Shown: positions 17,115 to 26,109 of the stretch, in pieces
Layout of the letters: every line of letters begins with the position of its first letter
Numbering within the stretch: the stretch's first letter is position 1
Origin: Rhodococcus sp. 4CII
Lineage (GTDB): Bacteria; Actinomycetota; Actinomycetes; Mycobacteriales; Mycobacteriaceae
Length of the DNA stretch: 64,000 nt
Reading direction: 5' to 3'
Assembly: GCF_014256275.1 (NCBI RefSeq)
Contig: NZ_JACCFE010000002.1
Coordinates: 6,522,001 to 6,586,000, forward strand
Made by a program: the position numbers and the translations under genes
The notes under the pieces: model-generated
Seen by the model: only the letters and a program-made list of their open reading frames with translations
Told to the model about the DNA's origin: nothing
The model's database searches: none

Positions 17115-18259
17115 ACGGCGACAAGTCCACCCTGTCGGTGATCGTGGCCGGCGGTGGTACCGCCGGGCACATCGAACCGGCTCTGGCCGTGGCCGATGCG
17201 ATCAAGGCACTCGACGACGACGCGGTGGTGACGGCGCTCGGCACGGCCCGCGGCCTGGAAACCACCCTGGTTCCCGACCGCGGCTATCCGCTCGAGCTCA
17301 TCCCACCGGTGCCGTTGCCCCGCAAACCCACCCTCGACCTGTTGCGGCTTCCCGGCCGCGTGCGCGCGTCGGTCCGCCGAACCCGTGAGGTGCTCGACGC
17401 CACCGGCGCCGATGTCGTCGTCGGGTTCGGCGGGTACGTGGCACTGCCCGCGTACCTGGCCGCGGGTCCCGGGCTGCTCCGCCGTCGTCGCCGCATCCCG
17501 ATCGTGGTGCACGAGGCCAACGCCAGCGCCGGGATCGCGAACAAGATCGGTGCCAGGCGCGCCGCCCGGGTCCTGGCCGCGGTCGCCGGTTCCGGGGTCG
17601 CCGCCCGCGGCCGCACGGACGCCGAGATCCTGGGCATCCCGGTCCGCGCATCCATCACCGGTCTCGACCGTGCCGCCCTGCGTGCGGAGGCGCGCGCACA
17701 CTTCGGCCTCCCCGCCGACGGTCCGGTTCTGCTCGTCTTCGGCGGTTCGCAGGGCGCCCGGTCGCTCAACGAGGCCGTGTCGGGTGCCGCCGGGTCGCTC
17801 GCGGCGGCCGGTGTCGCCGTTCTCCACGCGCACGGGCCGAAAAACACGCTCGACGTTCCCGCGGTACCGGGCGGGCCCCCGTACGTGGCCGTTCCGTACC
17901 TGTCGCGGATGGACCTCGCCTACTCGGCCGCGGACGCCGTGATCTGCCGGTCCGGTGCGATGACCGTGGCGGAGGTGTCGGCGGTGGGTCTTCCCGCCGT
18001 GTACGTGCCGCTTCCGCACGGCAACGGCGAGCAGGAACTGAACGCGCGACCGGTGGTCGCCGCGGGAGGTGGAATGATTGTCGCCGACGGAGACCTGAAC
18101 GCCGGATTCGTCGCGGAGACCGTGATCCCTCTGCTGCGCGACCCCGCGCAACTGATGGAGATGGGGCGACGTGCGGCCGGTGCGGGTCATCGCAGCGCAG
18201 CCGCCGAGGTTGCGCGGATCGTGCTCGACGTGGCCGCGCTGACGAGGGGAACCCGATGA
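17111..18259 (+). CDS. murG: UDP-GlcNAc:lipid I N-acetylglucosaminyltransferase MurG
   Basis: MurG adds GlcNAc to lipid I, forming lipid II at the cytoplasmic membrane face. The 382-residue GT-B protein starts with the glycine-rich loop AGGGTAGHIEPALAVADAI (residues 13-31). It also has HEANASAGIANK (about 134-145), FGGSQGARSLNEA (about 213-225) and the donor-site region CRSGAMTVAEVSAVGLPAVYVP. The GTG start overlaps the ftsW stop and the end overlaps murC. Confidence 0.96.
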   Translation: MNGDKSTLSVIVAGGGTAGHIEPALAVADAIKALDDDAVVTALGTARGLETTLVPDRGYPLELIPPVPLPRKPTLDLLRLPGRVRASVRRTREVLDATGADVVVGFGGYVALPAYLAAGPGLLRRRRRIPIVVHEANASAGIANKIGARRAARVLAAVAGSGVAARGRTDAEILGIPVRASITGLDRAALRAEARAHFGLPADGPVLLVFGGSQGARSLNEAVSGAAGSLAAAGVAVLHAHGPKNTLDVPAVPGGPPYVAVPYLSRMDLAYSAADAVICRSGAMTVAEVSAVGLPAVYVPLPHGNGEQELNARPVVAAGGGMIVADGDLNAGFVAETVIPLLRDPAQLMEMGRRAAGAGHRSAAAEVARIVLDVAALTRGTR

Positions 18260-19767
18260 CCGACCTGCCCGCGGAGTTGGAACGCGTCCATATGGTCGGG
18301 ATCGGCGGCGCCGGGATGTCCGGGATCGCGCGGATCCTGCTGGCCCGGGGTGGTCTCGTGTCCGGATCGGACGCCAAGGAGAGTCGCGCCGTGCTCGCCC
18401 TGCGTGCCCGTGGTGCGCAGGTCCGGATCGGCCACGACGCCGGCGCGCTCGATCTCCTGCCCGGCGGCCCGACCGTCGTGGTCACCACGCACGCCGCCAT
18501 CCCCAAGGACAACCCGGAACTGGTGGAGGCGGCCCGGCGCGGGATCCCGGTCGTCCTGCGTCCCGCGGTCCTGGCCGCGCTGATGCAGGGGCACCGCACC
18601 CTGCTGGTGTCGGGCACCCACGGCAAGACGTCGACGACGTCGATGCTGGTGGTGGCGCTGCAGCACTGCGGTTTCGATCCGTCGTTCGCGGTAGGCGGAG
18701 AACTCAACGAGGCCGGGACCAACGCCCATCACGGCAGCGGTGACGTGTTCGTCGCCGAGGCCGACGAGAGCGACGGCTCGTTGCTCCAGTACGACCCGAA
18801 CGTCGTCGTCGTCACCAACGTCGAGGCCGACCACCTCGACTACTTCGGCAGCACCGAGGCGTACATCCAGGTCTTCGACGACTTCGCGGCGCGGCTCGCT
18901 CCCGGCGGCCTGCTGGTCGCCTGTCTCGACGATCCGGGCTCCGCGGCGCTCGCGCAGCGGGTCGCCGCGCGCGGACTGCCCGGGGTGCGGGTCGTCGGCT
19001 ACGGAAGCGCCGAGAACGCCGACGGCGCGTTCGACTCCGTCGACGGCGTCGAGGTCGGCGCGCGACTGCTCAACTTCGAGGCCCGGGACGTGGGCGGAGT
19101 CCTGCAGTTCCAGCTGGCGGGGGAACAGTCGCCGCGGACGATCCGGATGGGGGTGCCCGGCCGGCACATGGCGCTCAACGCGCTGGCCGCTCTGCTCGCC
19201 GCGCGCGAGGCGGGTGCCGACGTGGACGAGATCCTCGAAGGGATCGCCGGATTCGGTGGAGTGCACCGCCGGTTCCAGTTCACCGGCCGCGAGCACGGAG
19301 TGCGCGTCTTCGACGACTACGCGCATCACCCGACGGAAGTCCGGGCCGTGCTCGGTGCCGCCGCCGATCTGGTGCGCCAGCCCCACGAGGCCGACCGCCG
19401 CGAATCCGAGGACTCGGTGCGCAGCGGCAAGGTCATCGTGGTGTTCCAGCCGCACCTGTATTCCCGCACAGCAACATTCGCGGAAGAGTTCGGGCACGCA
19501 CTCGACCTCGCCGACGAAGTGATGGTGCTCGACGTGTACGGGGCGAGGGAAGAACCGCTCCCGGGTGTCAGTGGCGCGCTGGTCGCGCTGTCGGTGTCGA
19601 AGCCGGTGCACTACCAGCCGGACCTGTCGCAGGCGCCGCGTCAGGTCGCGGCACTCGCGTCACCCGGCGACGTCGTGATCACCATGGGCGCCGGTGACGT
19701 GACGATGCTCGGCAAGCAGATCCTCGACGCCCTGCGTGCGATTCCGCACCACCACCCGTCGCGATGA
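18256..19767 (+). CDS. murC: UDP-MurNAc:L-alanine ligase MurC
   Basis: MurC is the first amino-acid ligase of the pathway, adding L-alanine to UDP-MurNAc. The 503-residue protein carries VHMVGIGGAGMSGIA near the start, the ATP loop VSGTHGKTSTTSML (about residues 117-130) and EADESDGSLL (about 172-181). The C-terminal domain contains FDDYAHHPTEV (about 353-363). ATG 18256 overlaps murG by four bases and the stop overlaps ftsQ. No murB separates it from ftsQ. Confidence 0.96.
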   Translation: MTDLPAELERVHMVGIGGAGMSGIARILLARGGLVSGSDAKESRAVLALRARGAQVRIGHDAGALDLLPGGPTVVVTTHAAIPKDNPELVEAARRGIPVVLRPAVLAALMQGHRTLLVSGTHGKTSTTSMLVVALQHCGFDPSFAVGGELNEAGTNAHHGSGDVFVAEADESDGSLLQYDPNVVVVTNVEADHLDYFGSTEAYIQVFDDFAARLAPGGLLVACLDDPGSAALAQRVAARGLPGVRVVGYGSAENADGAFDSVDGVEVGARLLNFEARDVGGVLQFQLAGEQSPRTIRMGVPGRHMALNALAALLAAREAGADVDEILEGIAGFGGVHRRFQFTGREHGVRVFDDYAHHPTEVRAVLGAAADLVRQPHEADRRESEDSVRSGKVIVVFQPHLYSRTATFAEEFGHALDLADEVMVLDVYGAREEPLPGVSGALVALSVSKPVHYQPDLSQAPRQVAALASPGDVVITMGAGDVTMLGKQILDALRAIPHHHPSR

Positions 19768-20648
19768 CGCGGGAGCGCCGCGGCCGGTCCGAGCGGCCGG
19801 ACCGCCCCGTCCGCCGCGACTCCCAGCGCAGTCCGCGGCCCGGGCAGGCGTCCGGCGCACGCGCGACGGCAGGTGAGCGGTCGTCTGCGCGGCGCCGCAC
19901 GTCGGCCGCCGCCGATCCCCGGACCGGTCGCGCGCGCGAATCCGCTTCGGCGGCACGGAAGTCCGCGGCGGCGGCGCCTCGGCGGCCGTGGTACCGACGC
20001 CCGGCCGTGATGGGCGTCGTCGGACTGGTCGTGGTGGTGGCCCTCGGTCTCGTCGCGTGGTTCACCCCGCTGCTGTCGGTGCGCGAGACGGACGTCGCGG
20101 GTGCGGCGTCGATCTCGGAGGAGCAGATTCGGCACGTACTGGCGGTGCCGCAGGGGCAGCCGCTGCTGCGTGTCGACACCGAGGGCGCTGCTCAGCGGGT
20201 CGCGGCGATCCCGAAGGTGGCGTCCGCGCGGGTGCAGCGGGTGTACCCGTCCACCATCCGGGTGACGGTGACCGAGCGCCTTCCCGTCGTGTTCATCGAC
20301 ACCCCCGGCGGTACCCATCTTCTCGACGAGGAGGCCGTCGACTACGAGATCGCCCCGCCGCCGCCCGGCGTCCCGCGGCTGGTGACGGCGACGCCGGGAT
20401 GGGGCGACCCGTCGACGGAGGCGGCCATCGAGGTGCTGGAGTCGATGCCGCCCCAGCTGCGTGGTCAGGTGGGACAGGTTGCCGCGAAGTCGATTTCGGA
20501 CATCTCGGTGACGCTGCTCGACGGCCGGATCGTGGTGTGGGGCGGCACGGAGAAGTCCGAGCGCAAGTCGGCGGTCACTCTGCCGTTGCTCACGCAGCCC
20601 GGGCAGACGTACGACGTGTCGAGTCCCGACCTGCCGACGGTGCGGTGA
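19764..20648 (+). CDS. ftsQ: Cell-division protein FtsQ
   Basis: FtsQ is a bitopic divisome protein linking early and late assembly. The 294-residue product has an 80-residue Arg/Ser/Ala-rich cytoplasmic tail and a membrane helix (about residues 84-104). Next comes the POTRA domain, starting VRETDVAGAASISEEQIRHV and containing the RVQRVYPSTIRVTV stretch. The start overlaps the murC stop as ATGA. Together with the ftsL-like gene it should activate FtsW/FtsI. Actinobacteria lack FtsA, and none is found between ftsQ and ftsZ. Confidence 0.93.
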   Translation: MTRERRGRSERPDRPVRRDSQRSPRPGQASGARATAGERSSARRRTSAAADPRTGRARESASAARKSAAAAPRRPWYRRPAVMGVVGLVVVVALGLVAWFTPLLSVRETDVAGAASISEEQIRHVLAVPQGQPLLRVDTEGAAQRVAAIPKVASARVQRVYPSTIRVTVTERLPVVFIDTPGGTHLLDEEAVDYEIAPPPPGVPRLVTATPGWGDPSTEAAIEVLESMPPQLRGQVGQVAAKSISDISVTLLDGRIVVWGGTEKSERKSAVTLPLLTQPGQTYDVSSPDLPTVR

Positions 20649-20774
20649 GCTGCAGCGACCCCCGGATGCAAATGCGGACGCGGGGGAGTTCGTCAAATAA
20701 CTCGGCGCGTCTCGGCGCGCCTAATGGCGTATCCCGATGCCGGTGCATAGCGTTTCGCTCTAGTCGAGCAGCAC

Positions 20775-20804
20775 TTGACATAACCGTAACCCTATGGTTG
20801 AAGT
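20775..20804 (+). promoter_or_regulatory. Candidate ftsZ promoter
   Basis: A consensus -35 TTGACA lies at 20775-20780 in the 220-bp ftsQ-ftsZ gap. The best-placed -10 (TTGAAG/TGAAGT, 20798-20804) is poor, so the start point is uncertain. ftsZ promoters in this gap are usual in related genera. Confidence 0.4.
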
Positions 20805-20868
20805 CGAGGGTTCAGACCCGGCTGATCTGTACGAAAGCGTGATACACACTCATGGAAGGCGAGAGCCG

Positions 20869-22065
20869 ATGACGCCCCCGCACAACTACCTCGCCGTAAT
20901 AAAGGTCGTCGGCATCGGCGGCGGCGGCGTGAACGCAGTCAACCGGATGATCGAGCAGGGACTCAAGGGAGTCGAGTTCATTGCCGTCAACACCGATGCG
21001 CAAGCGCTGCTGATGAGTGACGCCGACGTGAAGCTCGACGTCGGCCGGGAACTCACCCGCGGGCTCGGAGCCGGCGCGGATCCCGAAGTCGGCCGCAAGG
21101 CCGCAGAAGACCACAAGGACGAGATCGAGGAAGTCCTCAAGGGCGCCGACATGGTGTTCGTGACCGCAGGCGAGGGCGGCGGCACGGGTACCGGTGGCGC
21201 ACCGGTCGTCGCGAGTATCGCGCGCAAGCTCGGAGCTCTCACCGTGGGCGTCGTCACCCGGCCCTTCTCCTTCGAGGGCAAGCGCCGCGGCGGACAGGCC
21301 GACACCGGCATCCAGTCGCTCCGCGAATCCTGCGACACCCTCATCGTGATCCCCAACGACCGCCTCCTGCAGCTCGGCGACGCCGCGGTCAGCCTCATGG
21401 ACGCGTTCCGCAGCGCCGACGAGGTTCTGCTCAACGGTGTCCAGGGCATCACCGACCTCATCACTACCCCCGGCCTGATCAACGTCGACTTCGCCGACGT
21501 CAAGGGCGTCATGTCCGGCGCCGGTAGCGCGCTGATGGGCATCGGATCCTCGCGCGGCGAGGGCCGGGCCATCAAGGCCGCGGAATCGGCGATCAACTCC
21601 CCGCTGCTCGAGGCGTCGATGGAGGGTGCGCGCGGCGTGCTGCTCTCGATCGCCGGTGGCAGCGACCTCGGCCTGTTCGAGATCAACGAGGCTGCGTCGC
21701 TGGTGCAGGAAGCCGCCCACATCGACGCCAACATCATCTTCGGCACCGTGATCGACGATTCGCTCGGCGACGAGGTGCGGGTCACCGTCATCGCCGCAGG
21801 ATTCGACGGCGGCGCCCCGGCGCGTCGGCCGGTCGAGTCGGGTGCCGCCGGGCGCAGCGCCATCGGCGCAGGCCGGGCCGGCGAGGTGGGGCAGTCCGAG
21901 CAGCAGAGCCACGAGCCGATGTCGGTGACCCGCGAGACGATCGGCTCCCACCACAGCCCGAGCAGTCTGCCGCCGCTTCCGGGAAACGGTCAGCCCCGCG
22001 CGGTGCCGGTGTCCGACGAGGAGGGTGAAGACGAAGTCGACGTGCCCTCCTTCATGCGTCGTTGA
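20869..22065 (+). CDS. ftsZ: Cell-division GTPase FtsZ
   Basis: FtsZ is the tubulin-like GTPase that forms the Z-ring. The 398-residue protein starts MTPPHNYLAVIKVVGIGGGG, has the tubulin signature GGGTGTG at residues 103-109 and the NTD motif at 41-43. It ends with the conserved C-terminal peptide DVPSFMRR (391-398), which binds SepF and FtsW in actinobacteria. ATG 20869 was chosen because GGAAGGCGAG precedes it and the N-terminus matches the family; an in-frame ATG at 20794 would add 25 unconserved residues. Its stop overlaps the next gene. Confidence 0.98.
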   Translation: MTPPHNYLAVIKVVGIGGGGVNAVNRMIEQGLKGVEFIAVNTDAQALLMSDADVKLDVGRELTRGLGAGADPEVGRKAAEDHKDEIEEVLKGADMVFVTAGEGGGTGTGGAPVVASIARKLGALTVGVVTRPFSFEGKRRGGQADTGIQSLRESCDTLIVIPNDRLLQLGDAAVSLMDAFRSADEVLLNGVQGITDLITTPGLINVDFADVKGVMSGAGSALMGIGSSRGEGRAIKAAESAINSPLLEASMEGARGVLLSIAGGSDLGLFEINEAASLVQEAAHIDANIIFGTVIDDSLGDEVRVTVIAAGFDGGAPARRPVESGAAGRSAIGAGRAGEVGQSEQQSHEPMSVTRETIGSHHSPSSLPPLPGNGQPRAVPVSDEEGEDEVDVPSFMRR

Positions 22066-22805
22066 GTTCGCCGTCCGCGCCCGCCTTCCGGGTTCGGCGG
22101 GTCGTCACCACCCGCGCGGGAGGGACGTCCGTCGCGCCGTACGACACGTTCAACCTCGGTGACCACGTCGGCGACGACCCGGCGGCGGTGGAGGCGAACC
22201 GGCGTCGGCTGGCGGACAAGATCGGCGTGCCGTTCGACCATCTGGTGTGGATGGAGCAGATCCACAGCCGCACCGTGACGGTAGTCGACGGCCCGACCGA
22301 CACGGCGGTCCCGGCCACCGACGCGTTGGTGACGACGGTTCCGGGGCTCGCCCTCGCGACGCTCAGCGCCGACTGCGTGCCGGTGCTGCTGTCCGACGAC
22401 GAGGCCGGGGTGATCGCCGCGGTCCACGCCGGCCGGATCGGTGCCCGCATCGGCATCGTTCCCCGGGTGCTCGACGTGATGGTCGAGCAGGGTGCGCAGA
22501 TCGAGCGGATCGGTGCCTTCCTGGGGCCCGCGGCGAGCGGCCGCCGGTACGAGGTTCCGGCGGCGATGCAGGCGGACGTCGAGAAGTTCCTTCCCGGCAG
22601 CGCCACCCGCACCGCCAAGGGCACGCCCGGTCTCGACCTGCGCGCAGGTCTGCGGAAGCAACTGCTCGACGCCGGTGTCGCGGGAGTGGCGGAGGACCCG
22701 CGCTGCACCATCGAGGATCCGACGCTGTTCAGTCACCGCCGGCAGGCCCCGACCGGTCGGCTCGCCGCGGTGATCTGGATGGATACTGGGCAGGACGGAG
22801 CGTGA
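22062..22805 (+). CDS. pgeF: PgeF/YfiH-family peptidoglycan editing factor (multicopper polyphenol oxidase family)
   Basis: The 247-residue protein has the family metal-site residues: a histidine in WMEQIHSRTV (about residue 68), a cysteine in LSADCVPVLLSD (about 106) and a histidine in AAVHAGRIG (about 126). PgeF removes wrongly incorporated amino acids from the second position of muropeptide precursors in E. coli. The counterpart is Rv2149c, directly after ftsZ. It seems to start at TTG 22062, overlapping the ftsZ stop as TTGA, which would make it strongly dependent on ftsZ translation. Confidence 0.85.
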   Translation: MSSPSAPAFRVRRVVTTRAGGTSVAPYDTFNLGDHVGDDPAAVEANRRRLADKIGVPFDHLVWMEQIHSRTVTVVDGPTDTAVPATDALVTTVPGLALATLSADCVPVLLSDDEAGVIAAVHAGRIGARIGIVPRVLDVMVEQGAQIERIGAFLGPAASGRRYEVPAAMQADVEKFLPGSATRTAKGTPGLDLRAGLRKQLLDAGVAGVAEDPRCTIEDPTLFSHRRQAPTGRLAAVIWMDTGQDGA

Positions 22806-22836
22806 CCGTGCCGCGGCGGGCGGTGGAGGATTCGGT

Positions 22837-23577
22837 GTGGGAGTGGACACGATGAGCAGGGTCGGGGAGATCGAGGCTGCGCTCGGAGCCGTGCGTGATC
22901 GGCTCGACGCGGCATGCAGGGACGCCGGGCGGGACCCGTCGGAGGTGGCATTGCTGCCCGTCACCAAGTTCTTCCCCGAGTCCGACGCGCGGATCCTGTA
23001 CGACCTGGGCTGCCGCGAGTTCGGGGAGTCGAGGGAGCAGGAGGCCACCGCGAAGATCGAGGCGTTCCGCGCCGCCGTGACCGACCCGTCGGTGCGGTGG
23101 CACATGATCGGGCACCTGCAGCGCAACAAGGCGAAGGCCGTCGCGCACTGGGCGTATGCCATTCACTCGGTGGACAGCGAACGACTCGTCGGCGCGCTCG
23201 GCCGGGCGGCGACCACGGCACTCGACGCGGGGGAGCGGTCGGAACCTCTGCGGGTGCTCCTGCAGGTCAGTCTGGACGGTGATCCGCAGCGCGGCGGTGC
23301 GGCGATCTCCGACCTCGAACATCTTGCCGCGCAGGTCCAGTCGTCGCCGGGGCTCGAATACCGCGGGTTGATGGCGGTGCCGCCGATCGATGCCGACCCG
23401 GACGCCGCATTCGAGGAGTTGCAGAGCGTACACGCGAGGCTGCGGCGCGAACACCCGGATGCGACGGAACTCTCGGCGGGCATGACGAATGATCTCGAGC
23501 ACGCTGTCCGACACGGGTCCACGTGCGTGCGTGTCGGAACCGCGCTGTTGGGTTCGAGGCCTATAACCTCGAAATAG
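22837..23577 (+). CDS. yggS: YggS-family pyridoxal phosphate-binding protein (PLP homeostasis)
   Basis: This 246-residue TIM-barrel protein has the PLP lysine in LLPVTKFFPE (Lys44) and the family motifs FGESREQE, WHMIGHLQRNKAK and LSAGMTNDLEHAV. It buffers free PLP and has no enzymatic activity. I used GTG 22837 because GGAGGA lies 6 bp upstream; ATG 22852 is an alternative in the same frame. It follows pgeF by 31 bp, as Rv2148c does, and precedes sepF. Confidence 0.9.
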   Translation: MGVDTMSRVGEIEAALGAVRDRLDAACRDAGRDPSEVALLPVTKFFPESDARILYDLGCREFGESREQEATAKIEAFRAAVTDPSVRWHMIGHLQRNKAKAVAHWAYAIHSVDSERLVGALGRAATTALDAGERSEPLRVLLQVSLDGDPQRGGAAISDLEHLAAQVQSSPGLEYRGLMAVPPIDADPDAAFEELQSVHARLRREHPDATELSAGMTNDLEHAVRHGSTCVRVGTALLGSRPITSK

Positions 23578-23662
23578 ATCGCCCAGGTGATCGCCAACCC
23601 GTCCACACCGCTGCGACCGGTCGCAGGGGGATCGTGTCCGCCGCGCCAAGGAAGGTCGATCA

Positions 23663-24340
23663 ATGAGCAGTCTGCACAAGTTCAAGGCTTACTTCGGCAT
23701 GGTTCCCCTCGACGACTACGAGGACGAGTACCTGGACGAGCCGGAACCTGCACGCAGGCCTGCTCGACCTGCGCGCGACGGGGGACGGGATCCGTACCAC
23801 GACCGTGATGACCGCGACTTCGCCGAACCGGCCTTCAGCAAGGCCGCCTACGCTCCCGGTCGCCGCGACGACCTCGACGACGACTTCGACCGCTACGACG
23901 CCCCCCGGCACTCGTCCCGGGTGGAACCGGTGGCCGTGCGTACGGCCCGGCCCAGCGCGAGCGGTGCGGTGCGCGGCGGCACCCGCGGCTCGCTGGCCGT
24001 GGACACCCGGGCCGAGCGCGTGGAGAGCCGCCGCGGACCCCTCTTCGACGAAGGTGGCCCCCTGTCCAAGATCACGACCCTTCGGCCCCGCGACTACGGC
24101 GAGGCCCGGACCATCGGCGAGCGGTTCCGCGACGGCACCCCCGTCATCATGGATCTCGTCGAGATGAGCAATGCCGACGCCAAGCGACTCGTGGATTTCG
24201 CCGCGGGCCTCGCGTTCGCGCTGCGCGGTTCGTTCGACAAGGTGGCCACGAAGGTGTTCTTGCTCTCACCCGCAGACATCGACGTGTCCGCCGAGGAGCG
24301 TCGCCGCATCGCGGAGACCGGCTTCTACAGCCAGAAGTAG
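23663..24340 (+). CDS. sepF: Cell-division protein SepF
   Basis: SepF links FtsZ to the membrane and in actinobacteria replaces FtsA. The 225-residue protein has an amphipathic N-terminal membrane anchor (SSLHKFKAYFGMVPLDDY, residues 2-19), an acidic and Arg-rich linker of about 110 residues, and the C-terminal DUF552 domain. That domain includes RDYGEARTIGERFRDG, PVIMDLVEMSNADAKRLVDF and a GSFDKVATKVFLLSP strand. It is Rv2147c-like and sits 85 bp after yggS. Confidence 0.95.
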   Translation: MSSLHKFKAYFGMVPLDDYEDEYLDEPEPARRPARPARDGGRDPYHDRDDRDFAEPAFSKAAYAPGRRDDLDDDFDRYDAPRHSSRVEPVAVRTARPSASGAVRGGTRGSLAVDTRAERVESRRGPLFDEGGPLSKITTLRPRDYGEARTIGERFRDGTPVIMDLVEMSNADAKRLVDFAAGLAFALRGSFDKVATKVFLLSPADIDVSAEERRRIAETGFYSQK

Positions 24341-24473
24341 ACCGGGGAGCGGGGGAAACGACCATCGGGATCCGGACGTCCGGAGCGACGCGGGCCGCGG
24401 CGGCTGTGGCGGAGAACGCCCTGGCCACGCGGCTCGTTTTGATCGACCGGACATTCTCAGGCAGAGTGAAGGT

Positions 24474-24776
24474 GTGGCCTTGTTCTCGGTGATCTACTTG
24501 ATACTGTTTGTGTTTTGGCTGCTACTCATCGGCAGAATCATTGTCGAGTTCGTACGGACCTTCGCACGAGACTGGCGACCGACCGGCGTCGTGGTCGTTG
24601 TTCTCGAGGCGATTTTTACGGTCACCGATCCACCGGTCAAACTGCTGCGGCGGTTGATCCCCCCGATCAATCTCGGTGGGGTGCGGTTGGATCTATCCAT
24701 CATGGTCTTGCTGTTCATCGTCTTCATACTGATGTCGATCGTTCAGGGACAAGCGCGAGCTACAGGTCTGGTGTGA
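24474..24776 (+). CDS. yggT: YggT-family membrane protein
   Basis: The 100-residue protein has two hydrophobic segments (about residues 2-23 and 75-93) joined by the loop FARDWRPTG...FTVTDPPVKLLRRLIPP, the YggT signature. The family is linked to membrane protein quality or osmotic fitness in other bacteria, without a settled mechanism. GTG 24474 gives an N-terminus that begins straight at the first helix. It matches Rv2146c, always between sepF and wag31. Confidence 0.88.
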   Translation: MALFSVIYLILFVFWLLLIGRIIVEFVRTFARDWRPTGVVVVVLEAIFTVTDPPVKLLRRLIPPINLGGVRLDLSIMVLLFIVFILMSIVQGQARATGLV

Positions 24777-24878
24777 CAGAATGGGCCCCGTTGATCCAGT
24801 CTTGTTTCACCGTTACGTAGACTGCGTTGTAACTGAATGCTTGCTAGACCGCCAAATGACGCGTGAAGGGATCCTTCC

Positions 24879-25724
24879 ATGCCGCTGACTCCCGCTGATG
24901 TGCACAATGTCGCGTTCAGCAAGCCACCGATCGGTAAGCGGGGCTACAACGAAGACGAAGTCGATGCGTTTCTCGACCTCGTCGAGCAAGAGTTGTCGCG
25001 CCTGATCGAGGAGAACGCCGACCTTCGGCAGCGAGTGGGGGAGCTCGACAAGGAGCTCGCCGATGCGAAGAAGGCTCCACGCTCCGGGTCCGCAGCACCG
25101 ACGCCCGCCCCGAAGGCGGAGCCGGCTCGCGTCGTCGAGCAGCCCAAGGCACCCGCGCCCGCACCGGCTCCTGCAGCCGCCGCGGCCGCAGCCCCCGCCC
25201 CGGGCGCCGACGCGCACATGCAGGCGGCCAAGGTTCTGGGTCTCGCCCAGGAGATGGCGGACCGCCTCACGAGCGACGCGAAGACCGAGTCCGAGCAGCT
25301 GCTCGGCAATGCGCGCACCAATTCCGAGCAGCTGGTCAGCGACGCCCGGACGCGTTCCGAGACCATGATCGCGGACGCTCGCCAGAAGTCGGAAGCCCTG
25401 ATCACCGACGCGCAGACCCGTTCCGAGACCCAGTTGCGCCAGGCCAAGGAGAAGGCCGACGCGCTGCAGGCGGACGCGGAGAAGAAGCACACCGAGATCA
25501 TGGCGACGATCAACCAGCAGCGTTCCGTTCTGGAGGGTCGTATCGAACAGCTCAAGACGTTCGAGCGTGAATACCGTGTGCGCCTGAAGTCGTACCTGGA
25601 ATCACAGCTGGAAGAGCTGGAGCAGCGGGGATCCGCGGTTCCGGTGGACGGCGGTCAGGATTCGTTCGCGCAGGGTGGATCGCAGTCCAATTACAGCCAG
25701 TCCTACGCCAAGGGCAATAGCTGA
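24879..25724 (+). CDS. wag31: Polar growth protein Wag31 (DivIVA)
   Basis: Wag31 is the polar scaffold that directs tip growth and places the cell-wall machinery. The 281-residue protein opens with the DivIVA membrane-binding domain (PLTPADVHNVAFSKPPIGKR, then GYNEDEVDAFLDLVEQEL). An Ala/Pro-rich linker of about 40 residues follows, then a long coiled coil with repeated SDARTRSE-type units (about residues 110-255). Thr74 phosphorylation is known in the mycobacterial protein; an equivalent site in the linker was not verified. The 102-bp gap upstream probably holds its own promoter. Confidence 0.96.
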   Translation: MPLTPADVHNVAFSKPPIGKRGYNEDEVDAFLDLVEQELSRLIEENADLRQRVGELDKELADAKKAPRSGSAAPTPAPKAEPARVVEQPKAPAPAPAPAAAAAAAPAPGADAHMQAAKVLGLAQEMADRLTSDAKTESEQLLGNARTNSEQLVSDARTRSETMIADARQKSEALITDAQTRSETQLRQAKEKADALQADAEKKHTEIMATINQQRSVLEGRIEQLKTFEREYRVRLKSYLESQLEELEQRGSAVPVDGGQDSFAQGGSQSNYSQSYAKGNS

Positions 25725-25773
25725 CTGAGCGCGCGGTAGTTGCCCAGCCAGCGGCCCGGATAGAGGTTGAGCC

Positions 25774-26025
25774 GTGCTGGTCGTGACACTCGCTCTTGCA
25801 GCGGTGGGATTCGCTCTCCTGGTGGTGGCGCTGATGACCGGTTCGGTCGTCTGGGCCTGGGGATGCATCGTGGTGTGCGTCGCCGGTGCGGTCCTGTTGC
25901 TCGTCAGTGCCCTCGCCGGAAAGAAGGCGGCGGTGGTGCCGGGACAGCCCGCGAGTGGTGTCCCGGGCAAGCGCGGCTCCGGACCGGATGCGGGCCCGGC
26001 ACCGGGTTCCGACGAGGCCGACTGA
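25774..26025 (+). CDS. Small two-helix membrane protein (Rv2144c-like)
   Basis: The 83-residue product has two tight hydrophobic segments (about residues 2-21 and 26-47) and a Pro/Gly-rich acidic tail. GTG 25774 follows GAGG. Its position directly after wag31 matches Rv2144c, a conserved protein without known function. No enzymatic motif is visible. The call as a real gene rests on conserved position, a fitting start and typical third-position GC. Confidence 0.7.
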   Translation: MLVVTLALAAVGFALLVVALMTGSVVWAWGCIVVCVAGAVLLLVSALAGKKAAVVPGQPASGVPGKRGSGPDAGPAPGSDEAD

Positions 26026-26076
26026 GCTGTCGCCCGGCGGTGGCGACTAGACTGCACACAGTGAACAATTCAGTCA

Positions 26077-26108
26077 CCGATATGCAGTGACGACCGATAT
26101 ACAGTGAC
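26077..26108 (+). repeat. Tandem 17-bp repeat ahead of the ileS leader
   Basis: CCGATATGCAGTGAC (26077-26091) and CCGATATACAGTGAC (26094-26108) form a tandem repeat with a 17-bp period. The second copy contains TATACA (26098-26103), a good -10 for an RNA starting near 26110. A further -10-like TAGACT is at 26048-26053. Confidence 0.6.
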
Positions 26109-26109
26109 C

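Noticed and set aside
20649..20868. Possible missing ftsA between ftsQ and ftsZ
   Set aside because: Actinobacteria normally lack FtsA; the 220-bp gap shows no remnant, and sepF downstream takes that role. It is not a deletion.
20794..20868. Upstream in-frame ATG as an alternative ftsZ start
   Set aside because: It would add 25 unconserved residues; ATG 20869 has a ribosome binding site and gives the known FtsZ N-terminus.
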